A stretch of DNA of 64,000 nucleotides from Flavobacteriales bacterium (GTDB taxonomy: Bacteria > Bacteroidota > Bacteroidia > Flavobacteriales_F > PHOS-HE28): positions 3,416,001 through 3,480,000 of the forward strand of contig CP065018.1 of assembly GCA_016700415.1 (NCBI GenBank). Direction: 5' to 3'. Shown here in pieces: positions 17,047-26,449 of this stretch (the first letter of the stretch is position 1; each line of letters starts with the position of its first letter). The translations under genes and the position numbers were made by a program. The notes under the pieces are model-generated. The model searched no databases, was not told the DNA's origin, and saw only the letters and a program-made list of their open reading frames with translations.

Positions 17047-17496
17047 ACAGCGCCTTCGTTGCGACGATCTCAGCTACACCTGCTGCGGCCCCCAGGGGGG
17101 CTCCGGGACCCAGAGCAATTCCATGAATGATCCGCTGGGATGGATGTCCGCTCGTCCCATCGCAGGACCCACTATATGTCAGAGATGCCGGTCGGCATGG
17201 TCAGATACGTATCATACCAATTCGCATTACAAAATGACCCGAAGCTGTACGAACCCCTGAGCCTTGACACGGTTACGTGCCAGATCTCCGCAACCGCAGT
17301 CGGATTAGCTGATGTGCGAGATTAGCTGATTAGCTGTTGGTCGCTCCACGCAACGCTATCAGCTAAACCTTTCGACAATGAACATTCGAAAGCAGATGGA
17401 AAGCTGGGGCTGAGATTCGCGAAAGGATCAGGTTATCTTCTATTGCGAATTGGTATCCGTCCTACGGAGACGGTAATGACCACATCCATAGATAGC
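17047..17496. other. Non-coding stretch with a 243-bp inverted-repeat unit
   Basis: No convincing gene is present. A 13-bp inverted repeat, ATACCAATTCGCA at 17214-17226 and TGCGAATTGGTAT at 17444-17456, encloses about 217 bases. Inside are repeated AGCTGAT words near 17300-17370. The unit may be a decayed MITE-like element. The flanks show nothing else that I can support. Confidence 0.4.
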
Positions 17497-17525
17497 AAAA
17501 AGCCCCCCGTTTCCGGAGGGGCTTT
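17497..17525 (-). terminator. Terminator after the 17583-21803 gene
   Basis: AAAAGCCCCCC-GTTT-CCGGAGGGGCTTTT forms a stem with an A-run on one side and a T-run on the other. It can therefore act for the minus-strand gene ending at 17583. Confidence 0.75.
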
Positions 17526-17582
17526 TGCGTTGTGTGTATCCCGCTCAGCGATCTCCCGAAGGGGACCCCAGAGGTTCCGTAC

Positions 17583-20500
17583 TTACCGGATAATGCTCAA
17601 CCGCTGGACGGTCTTCTGTCCGTTGACGGTGATGTTCACCATGTACACTCCGCTGGCGATGTCGCTCGGCAGGTCGAGGATGGTGGTGAAGCGCTCACCG
17701 CTGTTCCCGAACTCCTTGGCGAAGACCTGCTTGCCGTAGATGTCCTGGATGTCCACCGTGATGTTCTGGTCCGCGTCCTGGATACCATCGATGCTCAGAT
17801 TGACCTGACTTTCACGCACCGGGTTCGGCCACATCGTCGCCGTTCCAGTGGCTTGTGCCATGCTGGCCTCGGGGCGGGGGTTGCCGTTGTTGATGGTGAT
17901 CGTACAGGTCTGGCCGCAGAAGCCGCTGTAGGTGGCGCCCACTTTCACGTTCACTTGCACGCTGTAGGTGGAGCCGTTGACCATCGGCGGACGGTTGTTC
18001 CACTTCAACTGCAGGATGTAGGTGCTGCGGATGAAGGTCTCATCGTAGCCCTCGCTGGGGATGAAGATGCGGAACTGGTACTCCGTCGCACCCACCACCG
18101 GCGTGGCATAGATGAAGCTGTTGTTGGTGTTGAAGGCGCGTTCCTCGCCGCAGGAGTGCCCGTAGGTGGGCGCACTGATCAACTCCGTGCAAGGCAATGA
18201 CGAGCCCAGGCCCACCTCGCAGCCACCACCGAAGTGTGCGCTTGCCAGCGATCCGGAACCATCGTTGCGCACGCGGACGAAGTACTTCACGCCGGGCGTT
18301 AGCGGGCTCGTCTGCATTTGATTGAAGCGCACCCAGTTCGTCGGTACCGCGATGCGGCGGATGAAGCCGGCGTCCGGATCGGAGAACTCGAACTGGTAGC
18401 TAGTAGCTCCCGGCGCGTTGTTGCAGTACACCTTGCTGTTCATGGTGAAGTCGAAGATGCCGCAGGACTTGGCCGCCGTGTGTGAGTTCCCAACAGGCAG
18501 ACAGAAGCTGTGCTCCGCGTAGCCAGCGTAGGCCGGGGTGAGCGAAGGCGAATCAAACCCGTTGGCGAAGTCATCGCCCAGCAGCACCCTGCCGCTGGTG
18601 GACTTGAGCTGCCAATTACCGTTGTTGATGCCGTCGCCGTAGCCGTCCATCAGCCTGAAGCCATAGCAGGTGTTCTCCGGCGCGGCTCCCAGACAGACGG
18701 TCTCGCTCACCAGCATGTGCTCTTGAGCGGCTGTAGGCCCGCCCGAAGCGATCACTGCGTTGCTCGCGTCTGTGATCTCCCAGGTGGTCTCTGTCGGGTT
18801 GTAGTCGGTGTTGATCGCCACCACCACTTGGTTGCCCGTGCAGGTGAAGTAGGTCCATTCCACCGTGGTGGCGCCTTCGTCGGCACCGTCCTGGATGAAA
18901 TAGACGGTCTGCTCAACACCGGTCCCGTTCATCCACAAGTAGTCGGTGGCTCCGGCCGCACAGTATAGTTCGTTCGCTCCGGGGCAGGAGATTCCATAGG
19001 CGATGCGTACCTGTCCGAGGTAAGGACCCACCGGGGTACTTGCGAAATAGATGCCGTAGCCCGGTTCCACAACGTAGGACATGATCAGATCACCGCCGGT
19101 ATTGCCGGCACTGCAAACGGAGATGTCGTCATTGGTGCCGGTGGTGTTGATCCCCAACGCACCGGTCGTCCCGCTGAGGGCGATCACGCGGGAGCAGTCA
19201 TCACCGTTGAAGATGGTGAAGGTGGAAGCCGTACCGTTCGGGCCGTAGTTGCCGCTGCCGCAATCATTCCGCACATAGACGTCATACGGCACGTCCATGC
19301 TGAGGCCGCTCAAGGAAGTACTTGTTCCGCTCACGGCCATTACTGTGCCGCCATTGGCTGTGGCACCCGTTCCCGGCGTGAACCCCGCAAGCCCGTATTC
19401 CACGATCACGTTACCGCTGCACGATGCTGACCAGCTCATGTTGGCATTGGTACCTGTGTTCACTGTGCTCACGGCCACGCCGCTAATGGTGGCGCAGAAG
19501 GGACCTGAAGCAGGGGTGTAGGAATAGTATTCAGCTTCAAAGATTGCGCCCGTAGTATTGTGCGTTGCTAAGAGGTAGACCCGTTCCGTGTTGCAGTTGG
19601 TGTTCGTCCAGGAGAAGATGGCATCGTCCCAAGGGCCGTACGGAATGACGTTCGGTCCAGCATCAAGATAACCGCCGCCCGAAGCGGATGCCAGACATAT
19701 GTTTCCGGGACAGCTACCACCATAGGCAATGCTCACTTTGTAGCCGCTGCACCATGGCCCCAGCGTGAGGGTGGCACCCGGCTCCACGTCATGGAAGAGC
19801 ACAATATCCTTGCCCGTAAGGCTGGCAAAGCAGGCCGAGCTGCTGTAGTTCGGGTTGGCCCCGACAGTTGTACCGAGGGTGGAATACGAATCGCTCATCA
19901 CCGGCAGGCCCAAGGTCGCAATGTCGATGGCATTGCTACAGAGATCGCCATCCACGATACCGAATGCCGCAGGCGCGGAATTCTCGCTGTAGTCGTTGCC
20001 TCCACAATCCTGACGAACATACACTTCGTAGTTGCCATTGGCGAGGCCTGAGATCGTTGCGGGCGAGCTTGCGGAAGTGACCACGGTTCCGCCACTGGCG
20101 GTGGCACCGGTCCCGGGTGTGAAGCCGGTGGTGCCGTACTCAATGATGTAAGTACCTGTGCAGGCAGAGCACGTCCAGTCCACATCGACCGTACCCGCTC
20201 CCGTAACGGTGGCACCCACGGCCAAGGGCTTGGCGCAGGTGGGGGCGGGCAGGATCCGAAAATTGTCCGCTCCGATGTCGTTCCCATTGGCATAGGGGCC
20301 GGCCGTTCCCTTTAAGCGGATCACTGTTTGGGCGGAAGTGGAGCCTATGGTGTATTCCTTGGTGACCCATGCGGTAGCACCGATATTGTTGAGCGGTGCG
20401 CCCAATGATGTGAAACTGGTACCTCCATTCTGGGAAACAAGGACTTCGAGGGTGCCGTTCCCGTATGCGTTGATGTATTCGAAACGCAGCAGCTCAGCGC

Positions 20501-21803
20501 CGGTTCCGGCGGACATGTCGATATGGTAATCAAGGTTGCCTACGACCGACCCGCCTTCGCGGCTATGGAACCGGGCTGTGGGTGCTATCGCACCGTTCTC
20601 GAACGTGAAGAAGCCACCGAATGTGTTGGCCCAGCCGGCCGATGCGCCTTGGTCATTGCGGCGCCAAGTACCCGGACCATACGCAGGAGAGTTCGTCCAG
20701 TAGTTGTTTGCGCTGGAAGGAACGTCGGTGGTGCTGCACCGGTCCCCCCATGAAGAGAAATCTTCCGTGATCTGTGCGCCGCTGAACACCTGGTAGGAAG
20801 ATGCCGGAGTGGATACGGTGATTTCCACCGGGGTGCTGGCCACGGTGCTGGAGCCTACGCTGCAGGTCACTTCGCAGCGGAACCACGTGGTGGTGAGCAG
20901 CGCGCCGGTGGTATAGGTCGGTGTCGCCGGGCCCACATTGGTCCACGGTGCTAACCCGTCTGGGCTGGATTGCCACTGATAGCTGACACCGCTGCCGGAG
21001 GTGGCGTTCTGAATGCTCAGGTTGGAGGTCACGCCAGGGCATCCGGATGTAGTGCTCGCCAAGGTGTTGCCCGGAGCGGGCGGGGGAGTGCAGGGTGATG
21101 GCGGGCTGAACGTGTATACGCTTCCATCGCCCGGCCAGACGCCGCCACCCGCAGGGTTGGTCGTGCTAGCAACTGGCCCCGGACGGATGTTGACATAGTT
21201 CGTGCTGACAGCACCGCCAATGGCGATCAGGTCGTCGCTAAAGCCGTTTTCCCCCACGCCATATCGGAACTCCATCAGGTTACTGCCTTCATAGAGCCAT
21301 ACCTGATAGGTGCTGTTGGCAGTGGCATCGTTGTAGTTGGTCCCCACGTTCCATTGGATGACGCGGATCTGAGAAGGAGGACTGCCTACAAGGGTTGTTG
21401 AAATACTTCCTGTGGCAGTGGTGCCATCGGCACTGTATGGAAGGATGGCGGGCTCATTGCCCGGATTGGGCAGGTTGTAGATCGAATAGGCGCTTACCTG
21501 GGTACTCCCTAAACGCATGCACCCATTGGAACTCACGGAGAATTGTGTGTAGTTGATCCCTTCGTAAACGAATGTGAAACCGATGTTGGTGACCGCGGAT
21601 GCGGCGTCATCTTGGCCAGAGCCGACCAGGACGGTGGACCCGCTCATGGGATCCAGTGAACCGCCCGCACTGTTAGCGAAGGAGTAGAGGGTCACGTTCT
21701 GGGCGCTCACCGAGGCCAGCAGGCCCACAGCGGCTAAGGTTGCCAACCCCGTCCGCCAACGTTGGCGCGCAGGGCGGTTGCGGAACGAGTAACGGGTGTT
21801 CAT
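17583..21803 (-). CDS. Large T9SS type A protein with fibronectin-like modules
   Basis: A secreted protein of about 1406 residues, start chosen at MNTRYSFRNRPARQRW because a signal peptide follows (ATLAAVGLLASVSAQ); an in-frame ATG at 21842 is less likely. An N-terminal beta-sandwich (GFTFVYEGINYTQFSVSSNG) is followed by an Ig-like segment. Then come two alternating module pairs: a fibronectin III-like domain (TYIIEYGTTGFTPGTGATA; NVIVEYGLAGFTPGTGATA) and a cystatin-like or bacterial pre-peptidase-like beta domain (GDLCSNAIDI; GDDCSRVIAL). The last 420 residues are shared with the 42480-47972 gene. The end is a type A sorting domain (MWPNPVRESQVNL, DIYGKQVFAKEF, final VQRLSIIR). It is likely surface-displayed; the ligand is unknown. 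The final 120 bases are identical to the other gene. Confidence 0.87.
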   Translation of the reverse strand: MNTRYSFRNRPARQRWRTGLATLAAVGLLASVSAQNVTLYSFANSAGGSLDPMSGSTVLVGSGQDDAASAVTNIGFTFVYEGINYTQFSVSSNGCMRLGSTQVSAYSIYNLPNPGNEPAILPYSADGTTATGSISTTLVGSPPSQIRVIQWNVGTNYNDATANSTYQVWLYEGSNLMEFRYGVGENGFSDDLIAIGGAVSTNYVNIRPGPVASTTNPAGGGVWPGDGSVYTFSPPSPCTPPPAPGNTLASTTSGCPGVTSNLSIQNATSGSGVSYQWQSSPDGLAPWTNVGPATPTYTTGALLTTTWFRCEVTCSVGSSTVASTPVEITVSTPASSYQVFSGAQITEDFSSWGDRCSTTDVPSSANNYWTNSPAYGPGTWRRNDQGASAGWANTFGGFFTFENGAIAPTARFHSREGGSVVGNLDYHIDMSAGTGAELLRFEYINAYGNGTLEVLVSQNGGTSFTSLGAPLNNIGATAWVTKEYTIGSTSAQTVIRLKGTAGPYANGNDIGADNFRILPAPTCAKPLAVGATVTGAGTVDVDWTCSACTGTYIIEYGTTGFTPGTGATASGGTVVTSASSPATISGLANGNYEVYVRQDCGGNDYSENSAPAAFGIVDGDLCSNAIDIATLGLPVMSDSYSTLGTTVGANPNYSSSACFASLTGKDIVLFHDVEPGATLTLGPWCSGYKVSIAYGGSCPGNICLASASGGGYLDAGPNVIPYGPWDDAIFSWTNTNCNTERVYLLATHNTTGAIFEAEYYSYTPASGPFCATISGVAVSTVNTGTNANMSWSASCSGNVIVEYGLAGFTPGTGATANGGTVMAVSGTSTSLSGLSMDVPYDVYVRNDCGSGNYGPNGTASTFTIFNGDDCSRVIALSGTTGALGINTTGTNDDISVCSAGNTGGDLIMSYVVEPGYGIYFASTPVGPYLGQVRIAYGISCPGANELYCAAGATDYLWMNGTGVEQTVYFIQDGADEGATTVEWTYFTCTGNQVVVAINTDYNPTETTWEITDASNAVIASGGPTAAQEHMLVSETVCLGAAPENTCYGFRLMDGYGDGINNGNWQLKSTSGRVLLGDDFANGFDSPSLTPAYAGYAEHSFCLPVGNSHTAAKSCGIFDFTMNSKVYCNNAPGATSYQFEFSDPDAGFIRRIAVPTNWVRFNQMQTSPLTPGVKYFVRVRNDGSGSLASAHFGGGCEVGLGSSLPCTELISAPTYGHSCGEERAFNTNNSFIYATPVVGATEYQFRIFIPSEGYDETFIRSTYILQLKWNNRPPMVNGSTYSVQVNVKVGATYSGFCGQTCTITINNGNPRPEASMAQATGTATMWPNPVRESQVNLSIDGIQDADQNITVDIQDIYGKQVFAKEFGNSGERFTTILDLPSDIASGVYMVNITVNGQKTVQRLSIIR

Positions 21804-21995
21804 GTGAAGTTGGGTTTGGTTGATGAATGTGTTCGTGGTCAACTAAGTGTGGACGCAGCCGTAGCAAAGTATCCGTTTGGAACTTCGGAGGGCCTGCGGA
21901 CGGGGCGGATAGTTCGCATTGGTGCGGAAGCTGGCGATGGCGACGTGTTGGAAGATGCCGGTCCGATATGGGGCTTCAAAATGCACACTTCGGGC

Positions 21996-23690
21996 TCACC
22001 TGCGCCCATTGCTGAGAATGGTTAAAGATCCCGTGAGGCGCTGGGCGGTCCGGCCATCGATCACCTCGTAGAAGTACGTTCCGTCCGGAAGCCCGGCCCC
22101 CCGCCAGTTGTTGGCGTAGTTGGCCGAGCTGAACACCATATTGCCCCAGCGGTTGAACACCTTCACCGAACTGCCGCTCCGGTAGAGCCCATTGATCACC
22201 CACGCATCGTTGAGGCCATCCGCGTTCGGGGTGATCACGTTGGGGATCACGATGTCACAACCGGAGTTCACGTGGACCTCCAGACTTGCGGATTCCGGGC
22301 ACTGGTCCGTGGCCGTAACGGTGTACGTGGCATTTTCGAGACCGGGAACATGAATAGGGCTGCCCAGGCCTGCATTTCCCCAGTCCAGTGAGACCTCGCC
22401 AAGTCCGCCAAATACGGATGCGCTCATTGGAACACTGTCCGTTCCGCATTGCAGATAAAGATCCTCGGCGGTGATCTCCATGGGTGTGTAGTCCATGATG
22501 ATCAAGGACACGGAGTCGGTCAGCGTCGATCCACAAGTCGAGGTCCATGTCGCGTTGATCGTCAGCAGCTCATCGCCTTCAGTAGCCTGGTCCCTGATCG
22601 CAGTGATCGGGAAGGTGACGTTGGTGGAGCCGTCCGGAATGATCACTTGAGCAACGCTACCGGCAAGGTCGTCCGCCGTGATGCCGGTGCCGCTGTATGT
22701 CAACTGGATGTCTGCATCACCTTCTGTCGAGGGCCGCTCCACCGTGACAATGGCCTCACCGCAGCCTTCCGTCAAAGTCCCGTCGTTCAGGGGGGTGGCC
22801 ACCGAGACGGAAAGGGAGCCGGAGGATGAGAAGCTGCCCCCTTCGATGAAGACGGCCGAGTCCAGGCTGCTGTCACCGGCATGCGCGATGGCGATCTTGA
22901 TGTGGTAGACCTGCCCGCATTGCACGGCTGCGCGGGCCCGGATCGGAACGGTGAAGCCGTCGAGCTCTACCGTGGTGGTGGGGTTGAAGGGATTCGGTTC
23001 AGGGTTATTGACGTAGTAGATGCTGTTGGACTGCCAGTCGGGGTCGGATGCGGCACAGACGTATGCCCCACCCCCTAGCACACCGGGTGTGCCACTGTTC
23101 ACCGTATTTATGGCGACGGGAACCTGCGTGCCGGGCAACACGCCGAGGTTGACGGCATTGTTGGTGAACGGCCCATTGATCCCCGGGCCGCTGAGGAAGA
23201 AGCCGAACACATCATTGAACTGCGAACAGACATACTCCGGGTATTCCTCCGAGCCGAAGACGAAGCGGAAACTGATCGAATCACCGGTGGGGATGAAATC
23301 GAATTCCAATACGGCCACGCAATGTTGCATGGTTTCGATGAAGGCCAGGTCAGGGTCGGGTGTGTTCACGGGGAAAGCCGGAGGCACTGTCAGGCTGGTG
23401 TTCATGTTGGGGCCGACCACCTCCGGCACTTGGCCGGTGGCCAGGACCACGCCGTTGGCCAAGCCCAAGTTCGAGGTGCCGGCGAATGAACCGATCTGAT
23501 CATGGATGGTATTGGCCGGTTGCCCGTTGAATGTCACATTGCTCACCGTGACACCCTGCCCGACAAGGATGGAATTCACCAGTTCGTTAGGCGTGAGGTT
23601 GTTCTGGACCGCCAGTTGGGCACGTGTGGCACCGATGAAAAGCAAACAGCCGGAGAGCAACGATACGGTTTGGAGCTGGGAGCGGTTCAT
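21996..23690 (-). CDS. Choice-of-anchor L domain protein, T9SS type B
   Basis: A 564-residue exported protein. The start at 23690 gives signal peptide MNRSQLQTVSLLSGCLLFIG, whereas the longer frame from 23777 would bury it. Residues about 25-250 are a choice-of-anchor L domain (NLTPNELVNSILVGQGVTVS, then LANGVVLATG, FRFVFGSEEYPEYV, CSQFNDVFGFFLSGPG). A Calx-beta-like domain follows (about 275-390), then an Ig-like domain. The last 90 residues are the gliding-motility-type CTD (IPNVITPNADGLNDAW, VKVFNRWGNMVF, LPDGTYFYEV). Type B cargo is usually released or loosely attached. It lies about 100 bases downstream of another type B gene on the same strand and may be co-transcribed with it. Confidence 0.9.
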   Translation of the reverse strand: MNRSQLQTVSLLSGCLLFIGATRAQLAVQNNLTPNELVNSILVGQGVTVSNVTFNGQPANTIHDQIGSFAGTSNLGLANGVVLATGQVPEVVGPNMNTSLTVPPAFPVNTPDPDLAFIETMQHCVAVLEFDFIPTGDSISFRFVFGSEEYPEYVCSQFNDVFGFFLSGPGINGPFTNNAVNLGVLPGTQVPVAINTVNSGTPGVLGGGAYVCAASDPDWQSNSIYYVNNPEPNPFNPTTTVELDGFTVPIRARAAVQCGQVYHIKIAIAHAGDSSLDSAVFIEGGSFSSSGSLSVSVATPLNDGTLTEGCGEAIVTVERPSTEGDADIQLTYSGTGITADDLAGSVAQVIIPDGSTNVTFPITAIRDQATEGDELLTINATWTSTCGSTLTDSVSLIIMDYTPMEITAEDLYLQCGTDSVPMSASVFGGLGEVSLDWGNAGLGSPIHVPGLENATYTVTATDQCPESASLEVHVNSGCDIVIPNVITPNADGLNDAWVINGLYRSGSSVKVFNRWGNMVFSSANYANNWRGAGLPDGTYFYEVIDGRTAQRLTGSLTILSNGRR

Positions 23691-23794
23691 GATTTCGGTC
23701 ACGGGGATCGATTGCGTTCCCAATGATCGCGATTCCGATCGTTGCGGACCCTCTGGATGGGATGGGCCGTTCAACAAGTTGCCGGTCCGTGACC

Positions 23795-26446
23795 TCAGCG
23801 CAATACGGTGACCTTGCCCGTAAAGGCCCTACTGATCCCATCCACCGAACTGCGGACGTGCAGCTTCCAGGTGTACACGTCGGTCTTGGGTTCGGCTCCT
23901 TTCACCGTGCCATCCCAACCGGCCTCCATTTCTGCGGTATGGAAGATCTCGGTGCCCCAGCGGTCGAAGACGCTGAAGTCGTAATCGCGCCTGTCGGTGT
24001 CCTTGATCACGGGAAGGAAGAGGTCGTTGGTCCGATCGCTGTTCGGGGTGAAGGCGTTGGGGACGTAGACACTGAACACGCCATCGATCTCCACCGTACG
24101 TTCAATAGTGTCGGTGCATCCGAAGAGGTTGGTCACGATCAGTTCCACGGGATAGGTCCCGGCTTCCTCCCTCGGGAAAGTGACGATGACCTCCTCGTCA
24201 CTGGACTGGGAAGGCATCCCTTGTGTGAATGACCAGGCCAAGCCGATCGCGTCATCGCTTGACTGGTCTTGGAATTCAATTTCCGTATGATAGAGATCGG
24301 TAGGCTGCGGCCCGAATGAGAAATTCGCGACGGGGGAGGGATCCACATGCACCAAGTGATACAGGGTGGTATCGCCTTCGCAGCCTGCGGGCGAAGTGAC
24401 GTTGAGGGAAACGGTATAGGTCCCGGGTTCCAGGTACGCATGCGCCGCCCCGCATAAGGACGATGAACCACCATCACCGAATTGCCAGAAGCAACCACCG
24501 ATCATCCCTGGATCGGTGGTGTTGGTGAACTGCACGTCCAAGGGGGCGCATCCGCTGTCCGGCTCAACGAAAAAGGTCACGACCGGCAAGCCGTATGCTG
24601 TGACCGCATTAGTCGCCGTGTAGGTGGCGCTGCACCCGAGCGTGTTGGTCATGGTGAGCGATACGGAATAGATGCCAGGAACATCGTAGAGCCCATCCGC
24701 ATTAGTGGTGGTATCAGTCTGGCCGTTGCCGAGGTCCCAGAAAGCGGATTGATGGTCCGCGTCCGGTGTTTGGTTGTCAAAGCGGACACTGAGGGGCACG
24801 CAGCCGTTGTCCGGGGAGTAAGAGAAGGCCGGTTCCGGGGTGGATAGGATCTGGATGAGGTGGGACATGGTGACATCATCGGTGCATCCGAAGCTGTTGG
24901 ATACGACAAGCATCACATTGTAAGTACCGGGCGTTGAATAGGCATGGCTGGCCGGGCTGGGATCACTTGATATCGCCCCATCGCCGAAAGACCAAGTGCA
25001 CGTATAGCTGCCCGCTGGTTGACTGGTATCGGTAAACACCACGGGCAGGCCTACGCAGCCGATTGTAGTGTCCGGAGTGAAGGAGGCGATCGGGGTCGGG
25101 TGTACGGTTATGAGGCCTTGGAATAGGCTATCGGTAGTGCATCCTTGGGCAGAGGTCACTGTAAGGCGGACATCGTACGTTCCGGGAAGCGTATAGGTAT
25201 GGGGCACCGAATTCGCCGCTGACGTGGTGCCATCGCCAAGATCCCACAGAACGGATCCGTTCAATGCCGGGTCGGTGAGGTTGTTCAGCACCACATTGAG
25301 CGGGGCGCAACCTGAGGTCGGTGTGGAACTGGCCAATGGTTCTGGAAATTCCACCAATACTTCTTTTTGGACCAATGCACAGGAGCCATCGGCACGGGTC
25401 ACTCGGATGGCATACGTGCCACCACCCAGCCCCAAAGCGGACGCATCGAGTATTGGACCCGTTTGTCCGACAATGGCCACGCCATCCAAGTACCATTGGT
25501 AAGAGTTCTGCGGTGCTTGGTACGGTGCCGCAGTAAGCACCAGGTCATTGGTACACGGATATCCCGCACTTGTAATTGCCACCTCGGCGTTCACCAAACT
25601 CATGTCGTCGATGAAGAAATAAGGCTCGCTGGAACCCCACATGTTGTAATCCTGTGGAATGGGACAAGCCGGTCCGAACATGATGGATCCCACATTGAAG
25701 GGTGCCTCAAAGGTGATGGACAAGTTCTGCCATGCATTGGAAGGGATGTAGGTCACCGTGGCAAGCTGGGTGTATCCGAGCACCGTGGGACAATACTGGG
25801 CCGGCATCGGGTTACCCCACACGGGGTCGTACATGGTATAGGGAAGAGGCGGGCAGGTGTCTAAACCGTATATAGCCATTTGGAGAGGACCGAAATTGAT
25901 CGGCAAGGTGCCGTTCATGCCGAACTGCATGCGCACCGCTGCCAAGTTGAACCCCAGCTCATAGGTCTGCCCGGCAACCATCGGTGTGGCAAGGCATTGG
26001 GTCAGGAATTCATAGGATTCGCCGCCCGGCCAGGTATGCACCACTATACCGGCCACGGCGTTGCCATCCGGTACGGGTTGCGGGATCATAGGGGGAAAGA
26101 AGCCGCACGGATTGAAATAGTCGGCAGTGGCGGAGATCTGGTAATCCTCCCAACCCGTCGCACAATTTAGGTAGTTACCTTGGTTCGTACCGGGGTTGCC
26201 CGGGCAGCAGGAATGATCCTCGAACGACCCGTTCGTGATCAGATTGACCGAGGGAGGCAGCAGCGTACATGGACAGCCCGTGGTGTCGTTCAGGTCCACC
26301 AAGCCATTGCCGTCATCGTCTATGCCGTTGTCACAGATCTCCTGTGCGGTCAGCAGCAGCCCGGAGCACACCGCCAGCAACGTGAGGACGATGCGGGTTC
26401 GGAGCACTCCGGGCCATTTGCTGCTATGTCCGGCACAAGAGGTCAT
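23795..26446 (-). CDS. PKD-repeat protein, T9SS type B
   Basis: An 883-residue protein with a signal peptide near residues 15-35. A MopE-like CDNGIDDDGNGLVD motif follows, then a domain (NLITNGSFEDHSCC) that resembles a carbohydrate-binding or DUF642-like sandwich, then an Ig-like stretch. Five PKD domains follow, recognised by WDLGDGTT, WSFGDGAIS, WDLGNGQTD, WQFGDGGSS and the degenerate WSFTQG. The last 90 residues are the gliding-motility-associated CTD (VPNAFTPNSDRTNDLF, FSVFDRWGTEIF, AFTGKVTVLR). PKD arrays commonly act as spacers or in polysaccharide and protein contact. Only three bases separate its ATG from the stop of the preceding gene (26450), so the two are almost certainly in one transcript. 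Confidence 0.9.
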   Translation of the reverse strand: MTSCAGHSSKWPGVLRTRIVLTLLAVCSGLLLTAQEICDNGIDDDGNGLVDLNDTTGCPCTLLPPSVNLITNGSFEDHSCCPGNPGTNQGNYLNCATGWEDYQISATADYFNPCGFFPPMIPQPVPDGNAVAGIVVHTWPGGESYEFLTQCLATPMVAGQTYELGFNLAAVRMQFGMNGTLPINFGPLQMAIYGLDTCPPLPYTMYDPVWGNPMPAQYCPTVLGYTQLATVTYIPSNAWQNLSITFEAPFNVGSIMFGPACPIPQDYNMWGSSEPYFFIDDMSLVNAEVAITSAGYPCTNDLVLTAAPYQAPQNSYQWYLDGVAIVGQTGPILDASALGLGGGTYAIRVTRADGSCALVQKEVLVEFPEPLASSTPTSGCAPLNVVLNNLTDPALNGSVLWDLGDGTTSAANSVPHTYTLPGTYDVRLTVTSAQGCTTDSLFQGLITVHPTPIASFTPDTTIGCVGLPVVFTDTSQPAGSYTCTWSFGDGAISSDPSPASHAYSTPGTYNVMLVVSNSFGCTDDVTMSHLIQILSTPEPAFSYSPDNGCVPLSVRFDNQTPDADHQSAFWDLGNGQTDTTTNADGLYDVPGIYSVSLTMTNTLGCSATYTATNAVTAYGLPVVTFFVEPDSGCAPLDVQFTNTTDPGMIGGCFWQFGDGGSSSLCGAAHAYLEPGTYTVSLNVTSPAGCEGDTTLYHLVHVDPSPVANFSFGPQPTDLYHTEIEFQDQSSDDAIGLAWSFTQGMPSQSSDEEVIVTFPREEAGTYPVELIVTNLFGCTDTIERTVEIDGVFSVYVPNAFTPNSDRTNDLFLPVIKDTDRRDYDFSVFDRWGTEIFHTAEMEAGWDGTVKGAEPKTDVYTWKLHVRSSVDGISRAFTGKVTVLR

Positions 26447-26449
26447 GGA

